Shown here: in pieces, positions 37,174 through 47,300 of the stretch
Layout of the letters: each line of letters opens with the position of its first letter
Numbering within the stretch: position 1 is the first letter of the stretch
NCBI GenBank assembly: GCA_045648985.1
Contig: JAZROZ010000015.1
Location: forward strand, 37,862-101,861
Source of the DNA: SIG437 sp045648985
GTDB lineage: Bacteria; Bacillota; Clostridia; UBA1381; UBA9506
DNA: 64,000 nt
Reading direction: 5' to 3'
The notes under the pieces: model-generated
Told to the model about the DNA's origin: nothing
Seen by the model: only the letters and a program-made list of their open reading frames with translations
Databases searched by the model: none
Position numbers and translations under genes: made by a program

Positions 37174-38260
37174 TTCACTAAATGGGAAGAAAAATGCCGT
37201 TTTGTACACCCTGATTTTGAAAAAATATTTTGCCTCTCGTATATCTGTACAAACATCGTTTGTTTTTCAACCCCAAACCGGAAATTTTTTTAAATTACCT
37301 CTCACTAATATATAAGGCTGACTTTTTTGGGATTTCACCAAAAAACTTTTAATTTTTTAAAGCCCCCTCATAAGTAACCACAAAAATCGGTGATTTCTGA
37401 ACCCCCTGAGTAAAATTTTTTTTAATTCGTAATATTTGTCCCTTCACCCATTGCGAAAATTTTGGCCGATTAGGGGGTAGCTTTCTGAAAATTTTACGAA
37501 GTTTTAATAAAACCCCTTCACTAATTATCCGTAAAAAGCACTTTCTACAAGTCATTTTTAAAAAAACTTCTCACTATACGGAAAAAAACATACATTTTCA
37601 CAAATACTTTTCAAAAAATTTTCTCCCTCACTCTTATATACAGCAGACTTTTTATGCAATTTTGAAACCATAATTTTAAAATTCCTTTCATCTATCGTGT
37701 TTTTAACTGCCATTTTTAACCCTTCATTTCAAAAAAATTGTAAATTATTAATTTTATCTCTCATAAGTAAGCACAAAAATCGGTAAAAACTTAACCCCTT
37801 GAGTAAAATTTTTTTGAATTTGTAATATTTGGCCTTTCACCCATTGCGAAAATTTTGGTGGATTAGGGGACAGTTTTCTAAAAATTTTACAAAGTTTTAA
37901 TAAAAGCCCTTTCACTATATGGAAGATAAGTGGTACTTCTATACCCCTTGTCAGTAAATATTTTTAAAATATCCTCTCACTATATGTAAAAAAACAGGTG
38001 TTTTCACAAATAGTTTTTAAAATTTTTTTCTCTCACTCTTATATACAGCTGAATTTTTTTGCGATTTTGAAACCGGAATTTCAAAAAATTCCCCTTCGCT
38101 CTTATATAAGGAGCAATTTTTTTGATTTTTGCAACCATAATTTTTTAGTCCCTTCATAAGTTAGGACAAAATTCGGTGATTTCTGAACCCCCTTGAGTAA
38201 ATTTTTTTGGATTCGTAATATTTGTCCCTTCACCTAATGCGAAAAATAAGCCCTTTTTTA
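37174..38260. repeat. Degenerate tandem repeat array beside the recombinase operon
   Basis: About 17 copies of a motif like CCCTTCACT followed by TATA-rich and A-rich sequence recur every 52-76 bases in most of the array (for example at 37174, 37301, 37444, 37518, 37570, 37628, 37836, 37911, 37976, 38032, 38095, 38154, 38229). A higher order is visible: 37368-37640 is repeated at 37760-38045 and begins again at 38154, a period of about 393 bases. On the minus strand the motif reads like TATAGTGAAGGG then TTTTAAAA. No ORF of note covers it. It could be binding sites, decayed small genes or an element-specific non-coding array. Confidence 0.75.
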
Positions 38261-38336
38261 ACCCCTTTGAGCAAAATTCATTTGGAGTTATCTTTATTGA
38301 AAAATATCTATTTTCTAAAATCATTATATTTTGCAA

Positions 38337-38365
38337 TTGACAGTTTGACAATAGTTTTGTATAAT
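38337..38365 (+). promoter_or_regulatory. Perfect sigma-A promoter for the 38437 gene
   Basis: TTGACA (38337-38342), 17 bases, TATAAT (38360-38365). It points away from the repeat array. Confidence 0.85.
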
Positions 38366-38436
38366 AATTATTGTAGTTATGTTAATTGTCTAAAAAATAA
38401 GGTGATTTAGATTTTCTAAAATCGGGAGGATAAATC

Positions 38437-39951
38437 GTGAAGAAAATTTTTGATTATTCGGAATATGAAGCTTCGGGAAATGAGCTTACGCATATAAAAA
38501 GACGAGGAAATAAGTTTATTAAATACGACTATTTTGATAATACCGTCAGATTTTCAAATGAACACAAGGGTATGGTCGTGTATGTGGACAGTACCAAGGA
38601 AGATTACTTCATGATGGATTTTATAGAGCAAAGCGACAAACAGCATGGTAGAAAACCCATTGTAATTAGCGAAGCCGGGAAAAAGGAAGAGGAAGAATAC
38701 AAAAACGAATGCAAGGCTGAAAACGAAGCGTATCTTGAATTGTATCAAAAAAAATACTATGTTGATTTTAATACCCGAAGATACCATTTAAATCCATATA
38801 GAGAAAATGGAGAGTTTCCGGATATATTAAATAATTTTCTCTGTGGCTGTGCCGTTCACTTGCGCTGCGGAGACGGCATCCTTGATTTTATTTATGCCGA
38901 TTTTGAAAATACCTATGAAGAAGTTTCAGGGAAAGCATATGTAGCTGAACTACTAAAACAAGCCGGTAAAATACATCGTGGAGAAAGTTCTGACGATGCA
39001 AAAAGTGAACCTCGCAAACAGAAGATTTTGAATAAGGTTGATGAAATTGTAGAAATTTATCACAGATATGTTTCAACGATCATAAGCACAAAGGCATTGT
39101 GCAACACGTCGCTGTATTCGGCAATATGTCCGCCAGTATTTTTGATTGAAAATGAAGATTACACGGCTATAAGGGAATATTATCACTATCTTACAGGACT
39201 TCAAAAAGAATATCTGGAAATGATAGAGTTTTGCTATGATGAGGAATTCTATCCCGAAGCATTGGGGGATATGTATCCTCACGAGCGATTCCATATATAT
39301 TTGTATCTTCACGGCAAGTCACCTACATTTGACAGAAAAGAAATGTTTTCTCCCGAATCAGATTTTATAACGGGAGATAAAATGCCATACGGTTTGCCAG
39401 AAGATGAAATTGAGAAGAGAATGAAATTTTTTGAGAAGAAAAAAGAGGCATTTTATAAGCTTGCAGAGGATTATAATATGAATCCCCAAAACGTGCATAA
39501 TATAGCAGTACTTCCTGATTTCATTACAACACAGTATAGTGCAGAATCCATTGAGGATTTGCTTGAGCTTGAATTCACAAAAATGCTTGAAATGGATATT
39601 CGATTCCGTAAATGCAAGCGATGCGGTAAGTATTTCCTTATGAAAGGCAATTATGATACGGTTTATTGCGATAGAGTGGAAGAGGGTAAAACACAGTCCT
39701 GCCAGAAACTCGCAGCATTGGAAAATTATAAATTAAAGAATGCCAATAACGAAGCGAAAAAGGTGTATGATAAATACTATAAGCGGTATCATGCAAGGGT
39801 GAATGTACGACAAATAAAGGAACAGGAATTCAATCAGTGGAGGTATAAAGCCATTACAATGCGAGACGATTGTAATGACGGCAAAATCTCCCTTCAGGAA
39901 TATATCGATTGGAACGAGGCATACTTCCCGAACCGGACAAAGAAAAAATAA
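38437..39951 (+). CDS. Large protein with C-terminal zinc-finger motif (DUF6076-like), function unknown
   Basis: 504 residues, soluble, highly charged. A zinc-finger-like stretch near residues 390-415 has CKRCGKYFLMKGNYDTVYCD and then a CQ pair, after which a basic helical tail follows (KKVYDKYYKRYHARVNV). This tail type is shared with proteins I recall as DUF6076, but the assignment is tentative. The N-terminal 370 residues match no family I know. It has a consensus promoter, a GGGAGG-type site and its own terminator. It sits inside the element region between the repeat array and small cargo genes, so a role in element biology or phage defence is possible but not shown. Confidence 0.6.
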   Translation: MKKIFDYSEYEASGNELTHIKRRGNKFIKYDYFDNTVRFSNEHKGMVVYVDSTKEDYFMMDFIEQSDKQHGRKPIVISEAGKKEEEEYKNECKAENEAYLELYQKKYYVDFNTRRYHLNPYRENGEFPDILNNFLCGCAVHLRCGDGILDFIYADFENTYEEVSGKAYVAELLKQAGKIHRGESSDDAKSEPRKQKILNKVDEIVEIYHRYVSTIISTKALCNTSLYSAICPPVFLIENEDYTAIREYYHYLTGLQKEYLEMIEFCYDEEFYPEALGDMYPHERFHIYLYLHGKSPTFDRKEMFSPESDFITGDKMPYGLPEDEIEKRMKFFEKKKEAFYKLAEDYNMNPQNVHNIAVLPDFITTQYSAESIEDLLELEFTKMLEMDIRFRKCKRCGKYFLMKGNYDTVYCDRVEEGKTQSCQKLAALENYKLKNANNEAKKVYDKYYKRYHARVNVRQIKEQEFNQWRYKAITMRDDCNDGKISLQEYIDWNEAYFPNRTKKK

Positions 39952-39958
39952 ATACACA

Positions 39959-40000
39959 GGGCATTGTTTTTGCAAAATGCATCGACAATGCCCTTTATTT
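39959..40000 (+). terminator. Terminator after the zinc-finger protein
   Basis: GGGCATTG (39959-39966) pairs with CAATGCCC (39986-39993), followed by TTTATTTT. Confidence 0.75.
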
Positions 40001-40092
40001 TGCACAAAAAAGCAGATAGGGTGTAGTTACCCTACCTGCATAAGTTTTGTTCCATACAGGGCTTTTTAAGCCCTTATACTGTGGTCTTATAT

Positions 40093-40785
40093 TTAGTTTA
40101 TTCGTGTGATTCCATAGTAATTGCATATATGCTTAGAATCTATGGAACAATCTTTGTGATAATGTCCGAAATGCCATCTTTGGTATGAGACTGTATTTTT
40201 TATTTCTTCGAGAAAATCTGTAAGTCTGTTAGGCTTGTATTGAGGCTTTATTTGCACTTGGACAGATGTCGGTGCCGCATGGGTTATAATAAAGTCCACC
40301 TTGTTTTTGTGAGCCTTTAGATTATTCCGTGCAACATTCATTTCATTTTCACTCGGCAATTCTTCATTCCACCAGCTTATATTTTCAATTCTATGTTCCT
40401 TGTCATGGGATTCTGCACCGCCGAAGGTGAATATTTTCTTATCTTCTATGGTATAAACCATCCCTCGCATCGGGTGGTATATACTGTCATTAACCTTTTG
40501 TGCCGTTGCTCCGCAGAATTCTTCCGCAGGTAATTGATTGAGCATATTAAAGTTTTCGTGGTTGCCGTCTACGAATAATGTGGTAAAGCTTTTCTTATTG
40601 AGCCATTGAAGCCAATATTTTTCTTCCTTGCTGCCATCCCACAGACCGCCGAAGTCACCGCAGATTATGACATAATCGTTTTTGGTCATTTCTTTTTGTT
40701 CGGGCAATTTCTTTGTTGATAATTTTCCAATGTCTATGGGGATATGGGTATCTCCTGTTATGTATATAAATTTTTTCATCTCCAT
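40093..40785 (-). CDS. Calcineurin-like metallophosphoesterase
   Basis: 230 residues with the full metallophosphoesterase set: ITGDTHIP near residue 10, IICGDFGGLWDG near 41, VDGNHENF near 72, ITHAAP near 165 and HFGHYHKD near 205. These bind two metal ions. The product is cytoplasmic. The ATG at 40785 has no strong site; a second ATG six bases later is equally possible. Substrates of this subfamily (nucleotides, protein phosphates) cannot be told from the sequence. It is downstream of a secreted protein gene but separated by a hairpin. Confidence 0.88.
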   Translation of the reverse strand: MEMKKFIYITGDTHIPIDIGKLSTKKLPEQKEMTKNDYVIICGDFGGLWDGSKEEKYWLQWLNKKSFTTLFVDGNHENFNMLNQLPAEEFCGATAQKVNDSIYHPMRGMVYTIEDKKIFTFGGAESHDKEHRIENISWWNEELPSENEMNVARNNLKAHKNKVDFIITHAAPTSVQVQIKPQYKPNRLTDFLEEIKNTVSYQRWHFGHYHKDCSIDSKHICNYYGITRIN

Positions 40786-40795
40786 TCTAAAAGCA

Positions 40796-40823
40796 GAGGA
40801 TAAGCATTCATTTGCTTATCCTC
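40796..40823 (-). terminator. Hairpin after the secreted repeat protein
   Basis: GAGGATAAGCA (40796-40806) pairs perfectly with TGCTTATCCTC (40813-40823). The minus-strand tail is not T-rich, so termination may be partial. Confidence 0.5.
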
Positions 40824-40831
40824 GCATAATT

Positions 40832-41386
40832 TTATTCCATTGTGCCGACCATTTTATTTATATCACCGTCTGAGTCTACGATGATGGTTTTTGTTTTGGC
40901 AGGTGTTACATAGCCGAAGCCTTCTATGTAGCTCTTATTCTTTTCTTCAATGTTTTCATTTCGTATTTTGGTTTCCTCATCGGTGAGGTAGCAGGTATCC
41001 TTTGCCATAATTTCGTCATTTGGATTTACAGGCTCCTGTGGGTTAGGCTGCCACTTAGCATACAAGACATCAGGCTTTGTGAATTTGAATGTTGTTACCT
41101 GATACTGCTTTGTTCGGGGATCAGTGAACCATCCCTTGAATGTGTACCCATATTTTGTCGGGACATAACTTTTGAGGCTGATGCTTTCGCCGTATCTTTT
41201 GGTTATTGGCCTGATAAAGCTACCACCATCCGATGCAAAGGTTAAGGTTACATTTCCTACGATTCCAAGTTCGTTATCAAAGGTTACTCGGTATTTACTG
41301 AGCCACCAAGGTTTTGCCGTTGCCGATGCAGTTGTTGTTAGCAGCATAGTCACTGCCAATGCCGTACATAATACTTTTTTCTTCAT
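40832..41386 (-). CDS. Secreted protein with InlB B-type repeat
   Basis: 184 residues. A clear signal peptide, MKKKVLCTALAVTMLLTTTASA, is cut near residue 22-24. Residues 50-115 resemble one Listeria/Bacteroides-type InlB B-repeat: VTLTFASDGGSF then KYGYTFKGWFTD and VLYAKW. No LPXTG sorting motif or lipobox is visible, so the protein should be released or held by unknown means. The start follows AGAGAGGAAG. Such repeats are common in surface proteins of gut Firmicutes. Confidence 0.75.
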   Translation of the reverse strand: MKKKVLCTALAVTMLLTTTASATAKPWWLSKYRVTFDNELGIVGNVTLTFASDGGSFIRPITKRYGESISLKSYVPTKYGYTFKGWFTDPRTKQYQVTTFKFTKPDVLYAKWQPNPQEPVNPNDEIMAKDTCYLTDEETKIRNENIEEKNKSYIEGFGYVTPAKTKTIIVDSDGDINKMVGTME

Positions 41387-41487
41387 AAAATTCTTCCTCT
41401 CTGTTTTATATTACCTTTTCGGCAACACAAACATACCACAGGAGTTTTGAAAAGTCTACGAAGGTTTTTGAAAGCCCTTATCTTTGT

Positions 41488-42219
41488 TTAAGGTGTATCA
41501 TATTTTGATACGCCTTTTCTTTTATGTTCACTTATTTTATGTAACCTTTCAATAATTGCAGCTTTATCTTCAGCAATGTGTTTCCCTGAAATATGTGCAT
41601 CCAATTCCGCATAGGTTACTCCCATTTCGCTTTCGTCAGTCTGACCATCAAACAAGGTTGCTGACGGAGCTTTTTTTATTATAAATTCAGGAGCATTAAG
41701 GAATGTGAGAAATTCATATATTTCCGTTACTGTTAAATCAGCTATCGGATTAAAGTCATGTGCTCCGTCACCCCACTTGGTAAAATAACCGACATAAGCC
41801 TCACTACGGTTTCCTGTTCCTGCAACAAGTCGGTTTTCACTTGCAGCGATAGCGTATAATGTAAGCATGCGAATACGAGGTGCCATATTGCTTAGAGCTG
41901 AATTATTCAATTCCGTTATGCCTTCAAGTGCATTAATCTCTGCTTCTTTTACAGGAGTCAGATCCACGGTTCTTGTTTCAATGCTGTATTGCTGTGCAAC
42001 CTCTTTTGCATCCACCGCATCTTCATCATAATTTCGTTTTGTGCTACAAGGCATAATAATTCCAGCAGTGTTTTCGCAAGCAGCTTTGCAAAGAATCCCA
42101 ACCAATGCAGAATCCTTACCTCCGCTATTTCCGTACACAATACCTTTTGCACCACTATCAGCTAATATAGACTTTATGAACTCGACTCTATTTTCAAATT
42201 CTGCTTTATAATCTCTCAT
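41488..42219 (-). CDS. nadE: NH3-dependent NAD+ synthetase
   Basis: 243 residues, the short form without the glutaminase domain. It adenylates nicotinic acid adenine dinucleotide and amidates it with ammonia. The PP-loop GIVYGNSGGKDSALVG lies near residue 24, AGTGNRSEAYVGYFTKWGD near 134 and KKAPSATLFDGQTDE near 183. It is the last gene of a minus-strand run after dapL, with five bases between. Ammonia may come from elsewhere in the cell. Confidence 0.93.
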   Translation of the reverse strand: MRDYKAEFENRVEFIKSILADSGAKGIVYGNSGGKDSALVGILCKAACENTAGIIMPCSTKRNYDEDAVDAKEVAQQYSIETRTVDLTPVKEAEINALEGITELNNSALSNMAPRIRMLTLYAIAASENRLVAGTGNRSEAYVGYFTKWGDGAHDFNPIADLTVTEIYEFLTFLNAPEFIIKKAPSATLFDGQTDESEMGVTYAELDAHISGKHIAEDKAAIIERLHKISEHKRKGVSKYDTP

Positions 42220-42224
42220 TCATA

Positions 42225-43415
42225 TCACTTCTTTCCAAGCAAACTTACCAAACGATTTGCAGCTTCTACCGTATCTTCCGGACTTCCGAAAGTGGAAAAT
42301 CTGAAATATCCCTCGCCGCAAGCGCCAAATCCTTCGCCCGGAGTTCCGACAACCTGAATCTCATTTAAGAGATAATCGAAAAACTCCCAGCTTCCCATAC
42401 CATCCGGACATTTCATCCATATATAAGGAGCATTTTTACCACCGCAGTACCATATTCCAAGTTTGTCAAGTGCCTTCATCAGTACCTTTGCATTATTCTT
42501 ATAAACCTTTATATTATCATGAATTTGTTTCTGACCTTCGGGGGTAAATACTGCAGCACCGCCTTTTTGAATTATGTATGATACACCATTGGTTTTTGTT
42601 GTACGGTTCCTTACCCACATTTCATTAAATTTCATGCTCTGTCTTATAAGCTTTTTGGGAATAACAGTATAACCAAGTCGTGTTCCTGTAAATCCTGCTG
42701 TTTTTGACAGTGAACAAATTTCAATTGCACAGGTTTCTGCTCCATCTAATTCAAAAATGCTGTGAGGCAAACTTTCATCTTCTATAAACGCCTCATAAGC
42801 CGCATCAAAAAGAATTACAGATCCATTTTCATTTGCAAAATCCACCCAAGCCTGAAGCTGATTACGGCTGAACACTGCACCTGTCGGATTGTTCGGAGAA
42901 CAAATATATAAAATATCCGCCTTAACCTCTTCGGATGGTGATGGCAAAAATCCATTATCTTTTCCCGAGGCAAGATGTACTATTTTTCTGCCTGCCATAA
43001 CATTTGCATCAACATATGCAGGATATGCAGGCTCGATTACAAGTGCAGAGCTGGATCTAGCAAAAAGATCGAGAATATCACCAAGTTCGTCACTTGCACC
43101 GCTGGACACAAACACTTCATCGGTTGATACTGTTACTCCTCTGTCGGCATAGTATTTTGCGATGGTTTCACGAAGAAACGGTGCTCCGCATTCGGGCATA
43201 TAGCCGTGAAAATTTTCTTTCTTCGCCTGATCGTCAACTGCTTCATGCAATGCACGAATTACAGCATCGCAAAGCGGAAGTGATACATCGCCGATGCCCA
43301 TACGATAAAGATGCTTATCGGGATTTGCTGCCAAATATGCCTTTGTCTTCTGTGCAATGTTGTAAAAAAGGTATGAATCCTTTAAGTCTGCGTAATGTGT
43401 GTTTGGTGTAATCAT
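42225..43415 (-). CDS. dapL: LL-diaminopimelate aminotransferase
   Basis: 396 residues. A fold-type I PLP enzyme making LL-diaminopimelate from tetrahydrodipicolinate in one step. The N-terminus NTHYADLKDSYLFYNIAQK, the substrate loop GIGDVSLPLCDAV and YICSPNNPTGAVF are characteristic; the PLP lysine is in CSLSKTAGFTGTRLGY near residue 235. It overlaps dapF by four bases. Its product is the substrate of dapF, so the pair makes meso-DAP for lysine and cell wall. Confidence 0.95.
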   Translation of the reverse strand: MITPNTHYADLKDSYLFYNIAQKTKAYLAANPDKHLYRMGIGDVSLPLCDAVIRALHEAVDDQAKKENFHGYMPECGAPFLRETIAKYYADRGVTVSTDEVFVSSGASDELGDILDLFARSSSALVIEPAYPAYVDANVMAGRKIVHLASGKDNGFLPSPSEEVKADILYICSPNNPTGAVFSRNQLQAWVDFANENGSVILFDAAYEAFIEDESLPHSIFELDGAETCAIEICSLSKTAGFTGTRLGYTVIPKKLIRQSMKFNEMWVRNRTTKTNGVSYIIQKGGAAVFTPEGQKQIHDNIKVYKNNAKVLMKALDKLGIWYCGGKNAPYIWMKCPDGMGSWEFFDYLLNEIQVVGTPGEGFGACGEGYFRFSTFGSPEDTVEAANRLVSLLGKK

Positions 43416-44203
43416 TCTATTACATCTCCTTCGTATATCATTTCTGCCGGTCCCGTCATGGTAACAGAATAGTCCGGCGCTATTTTTATTTTCAGAGTAC
43501 CACCGTCTAACACAACAGATATTTCATCATCAAACGAGCAGTAACCTTGTTTTATTGCTACCGCAGTCGATGCGCAGGCACCCGTTCCGCAGGCCATTGT
43601 CACTCCACTGCCACGCTCCCATACACGCATTCTAAGAGTGTGCCTGTCTATGACTTCCACAAACTCAACATTTACTCCATCCGGAAAAGCACGATGATGC
43701 TCCATTTTAGGCCCTAACGTCAAAAGCGGTGCTTTTTCAACGTCCGCAACAAAACTGACTGCATGAGGATTGCCCACAGAAACAGGAGTACAGGTGACCT
43801 TTTCACCATCTACATCAAGCTGTAGATTTTCTGACACCTCGGCTTTTCCCATTCCTACAGATACCGTTTTTACTTTGCCGTTTGAAACATTCAAATCAAG
43901 TGTTTTAATGCCCGAAAGAGTTTCTATTCTGAGGTGCTTTTTGTCTGTACAGCCTTTGTCATATACATACTTTCCGACACAGCGGATGCCATTACCGCAC
44001 ATTTTTGCTTCACTTCCATCTGCATTGAATATTCGCATTTTGAAATCTGAAATTTCTGACGGAGAAATATATATCATTCCGTCCGAACCTGCTCCAAAAT
44101 GGCGTTCAGATAACTTTATTGACAAATCCTCAATATTTGCAGGCACTTCGCCGTAAACATACAAATAATCATTTCCAAGGCCGTGCATTTTCGTAAAGTG
44201 CAT
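43412..44203 (-). CDS. dapF: Diaminopimelate epimerase
   Basis: 263 residues from the ATG at 44203, which follows GGAGGAAC; an in-frame start further upstream would overlap the small gene before it and lacks a site. The enzyme interconverts LL- and meso-DAP with two catalytic cysteines, seen in AKMCGNGIRC near residue 72 and MACGTGACAS near 214. The N-terminus FTKMHGLGNDYLYV is typical. It forms a pathway unit with dapL. Confidence 0.95.
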   Translation of the reverse strand: MHFTKMHGLGNDYLYVYGEVPANIEDLSIKLSERHFGAGSDGMIYISPSEISDFKMRIFNADGSEAKMCGNGIRCVGKYVYDKGCTDKKHLRIETLSGIKTLDLNVSNGKVKTVSVGMGKAEVSENLQLDVDGEKVTCTPVSVGNPHAVSFVADVEKAPLLTLGPKMEHHRAFPDGVNVEFVEVIDRHTLRMRVWERGSGVTMACGTGACASTAVAIKQGYCSFDDEISVVLDGGTLKIKIAPDYSVTMTGPAEMIYEGDVIE

Positions 44204-44316
44204 TATCCGTTCCTCCTTGCTCTGTTGATAAATTTTACTACTGCACAACAAATCAGTCCAAGAAAAGTCCCACCTAAAACAGAACCCACTGTAATTACCG
44301 TCTTTTTATTTTTCAT
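44203..44316 (-). CDS. 37-residue single-pass membrane peptide
   Basis: A short ORF between carB and dapF. Its ATG at 44314-44316 has AAAGGAGG eight bases upstream, and its TAA overlaps the dapF ATG by one base. The sequence is a positive N-terminus (MKNKK), a glycine-rich hydrophobic helix (VITVGSVLGGTFLGLICCAV) and a positive tail (KFINRARRNG), so a single membrane span. The C-terminal AGGAGG codons double as the dapF binding site, so part of its reason to exist could be translational coupling. Function unknown. Confidence 0.55.
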   Translation of the reverse strand: MKNKKTVITVGSVLGGTFLGLICCAVVKFINRARRNG

Positions 44317-44330
44317 TGTGCATACCTCCT

Positions 44331-47300
44331 TTAAGCGTCTATTGTAGATATTCCTATTGTCATTTCCTCAAGAACATCCAGTAAAACCTTTACTGTATCT
44401 AATGATGTAAACATTGTGATATTATTTTCTGTTGCTGTTCTTCTTATTGCAACGCCATCTTCGTAGTGCACACCCGATAGAATGGCACGGGTACATATAA
44501 CATAGCTGACATATCCTGCACGAATTGCTTCAAGTATCTCCGTGCTTCCTTCTGAGAGCTTTCTGAGTATTCTTGTTTTAATGCCATGCTTTTTCAAAAA
44601 CTCTGCCGTTCCGATTGTTGCCTCGATATTGAATCCCATATCGTAAAAGCGCTTAACAAGCGGCAGGGCCTCTTCTTTATCCTCATCGGCAAGCGTTACA
44701 ACAACAGTACCATAATTTTGAAGCTTCATTCCCGAAGCCGTAAGTGCTTTATACATCGCCCTTGGAAATTTATCATCATATCCGATTGCTTCGCCTGTTG
44801 ACTTCATTTCCGGTGAAAGATACGAATCCATTCCGTTAAGCTTTGAAAATGAGAATGCAGGTGCTTTTACATAATGACGCATTTTTTCGTCAGGATAAAC
44901 CTCTGTTATACCTTGCTCTTTAAGGCTTTTTCCAAGGATAACCAAAGTTGCAATATCTGCAAGGCTGTAGCCTGTAGATTTTGAGAGAAATGGCACCGTT
45001 CTTGAAGAACGCGGATTTACTTCGATGATATAAACATTTTCTTTTTCATCCACAATGAACTGAATATTAAAAAGTCCGATAATACCAATGCCAAGTCCTA
45101 ATTTTTCGGTATAATCAAGAATTGTTTCCTTGACCTTTTTGGATACGCTGTATGTGGGATAAACACTTATTGAGTCGCCGCTGTGAACTCCAGTTCTTTC
45201 AACAAGCTCCATAATACCCGGAACAAATACTGACTTGCCATCGCATATAGCATCCACTTCAAGCTCCTTGCCCCTGATATATTTATCAACCAAAACCGGC
45301 TTATCTTCATCAATTTCTACGGCAGTTTTAAGATAGTGGCGAAGAACTTCTTCTTTTGCAACAATCTGCATAGCACGTCCGCCTAATACAAAGCTTGGTC
45401 TTACAAGTACGGGATAGCCAATTTCTTCCGCCGCCTTTATCCCATCTTCTATGTTCGTAACTGCACGTCCGGGCGGTTGTGGGATACCAAGCTCTTTTAA
45501 CAGTTTTTCAAAAGCATCTCTGTTCTCAGCTTTATCTATTGCTGCACAGTCTGTACCGATAATTTTTACACCGCGGTCTACCAATGGCTGTGCAAGATTT
45601 ACCGCAGTTTGCCCTCCAAGGGTTACAATTACACCCTCTGCATTTTCTAATTCAATAATATTCATTACATCTTCAGGTGTCAGCGGTTCAAAATAAAGCT
45701 TATCACTCGTTGTATAATCAGTTGAAACTGTTTCGGGATTGTTATTTATAATAATTGCCTCGAAACCGGCTGCCTTAATTGTTTTAACGGCATGTACTGT
45801 TGAATAGTCAAATTCCACACCCTGACCGATTCTGATAGGACCCGAGCCAAGAACGATTACCTTTTTCTTATCCGATACCTTTGATTCATTTTCGCCCTCG
45901 TAGGTTGAATAGAAGTATGGAATATAGCTGTCAAATTCTGATGCACAGGTGTCAATCATTTTATATACAGGCATAATGCATGCTTCTTTTCTTGTTTTAA
46001 ATACTTCAGTTTCCGGTTTGTTCCACAACAGTGCAATTTCCTTATCTGAAAATCCCATTTTCTTTGCTTTTATAAGTTCATCTGTATTCCCAACAGAATA
46101 TTTTAACGCTCCTTCTTCATCAATGATGTTTTTTAGCTTTCTAATGAAGAATCTGTCAATCTGCGTATTTTTGCAAATCGTATTAATTTCTGTACCTTTT
46201 CGAAGTAATTCTGCTATAGCATAAATTCTGTCATCAGTTCCAATTTTGATGTAATCGAGCAGGTCTGCAACCGATATTTCATCAAACTTTTTGTGATGCA
46301 AATGCCATACACCGATTTCCAATGAGCGAATCGCTTTTAAAAGACTTTCTTCAAATGTTCTTCCAATTGACATCACCTCGCCGGTTGCCTTCATCTGTGT
46401 TCCAAGCTTGTTGTTTGCATCGGTAAATTTATCAAAAGGAAATCTCGGCATTTTTGTTACCACATAGTCAAGAGTTGGTTAAAAGGATGCAGGTGTGTTT
46501 GCTATTCTGATTTCGTCAAGTGTCATACCCACACCGATTTTTGCCGATACCCTCGCAATCAGATATCCGCTTGCCTTTGAGGCGAGTGCCGATGAACGGG
46601 ATACTCTCGGATTTACCTCTATCAAATAATACTGAAATGATTTTGGATCAAGTGCAAACTGAACATTGCAGCCGCCTTCGATTTTAAGAGCACGGATAAT
46701 TTTAAGTGCGCTATCACGAAGCATATGATATTCCTTATTTGTTAGTGTCTGCGAAGGACACACAACAATAGAATCACCCGTATGAATACCGACAGGATCA
46801 AGATTTTCCATATTACAGATAGTAATTGCTGTATCGTTGAAATCTCTTATTACCTCGTATTCGATTTCCTTAAAGCCTTTAATACTCTTTTCGATTAAAA
46901 CCTGATGGACAGGTGAAAGACTAAGCGCATTTTTCATTATCTGCAAAAACTCTTCCTCATTGTCTGCAAAGCCGCCGCCTGTTCCACCGAGAGTGAATGC
47001 AGGTCGAAGCACAACGGGATAACCTATTTCTTTTGCAACTTTTAAGCCTTCTTCCATAGAATTTGCAATGTCCGAAGGAAGCACAGGCTCGCCAAGGCTC
47101 TCACAAAGCTCCTTGAACAGTTCTCTGTCCTCGGCTCTTTCAATACTTTCACTCTTTGTTCCTAAAAGCTCGGTACGGCATTCTTTCAATATGCCTTTCT
47201 TTTCGAGCTGCATAGCAAGATTAAGACCCGTCTGACCGCCTATTCCCGGCAAGATTGCATCCGGTCTTTCATGTCTGATAATTTTTGCGATGTATTCAAG

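Noticed and set aside
37174..38260. CRISPR array
   Set aside because: The repeated motif is short and degenerate, spacing is uneven, the stretches between motifs are themselves repeated, and no cas genes are near.
38345..38365. Second TTGACA at 38345 as -35 of the same promoter
   Set aside because: It is only nine bases from the -10; the TTGACA at 38337 gives the correct 17-base spacing.
40059..40073. GGGCTTTTTAAGCCC hairpin as a terminator of the metallophosphoesterase gene
   Set aside because: The loop is too short and no T tract follows on the minus strand.
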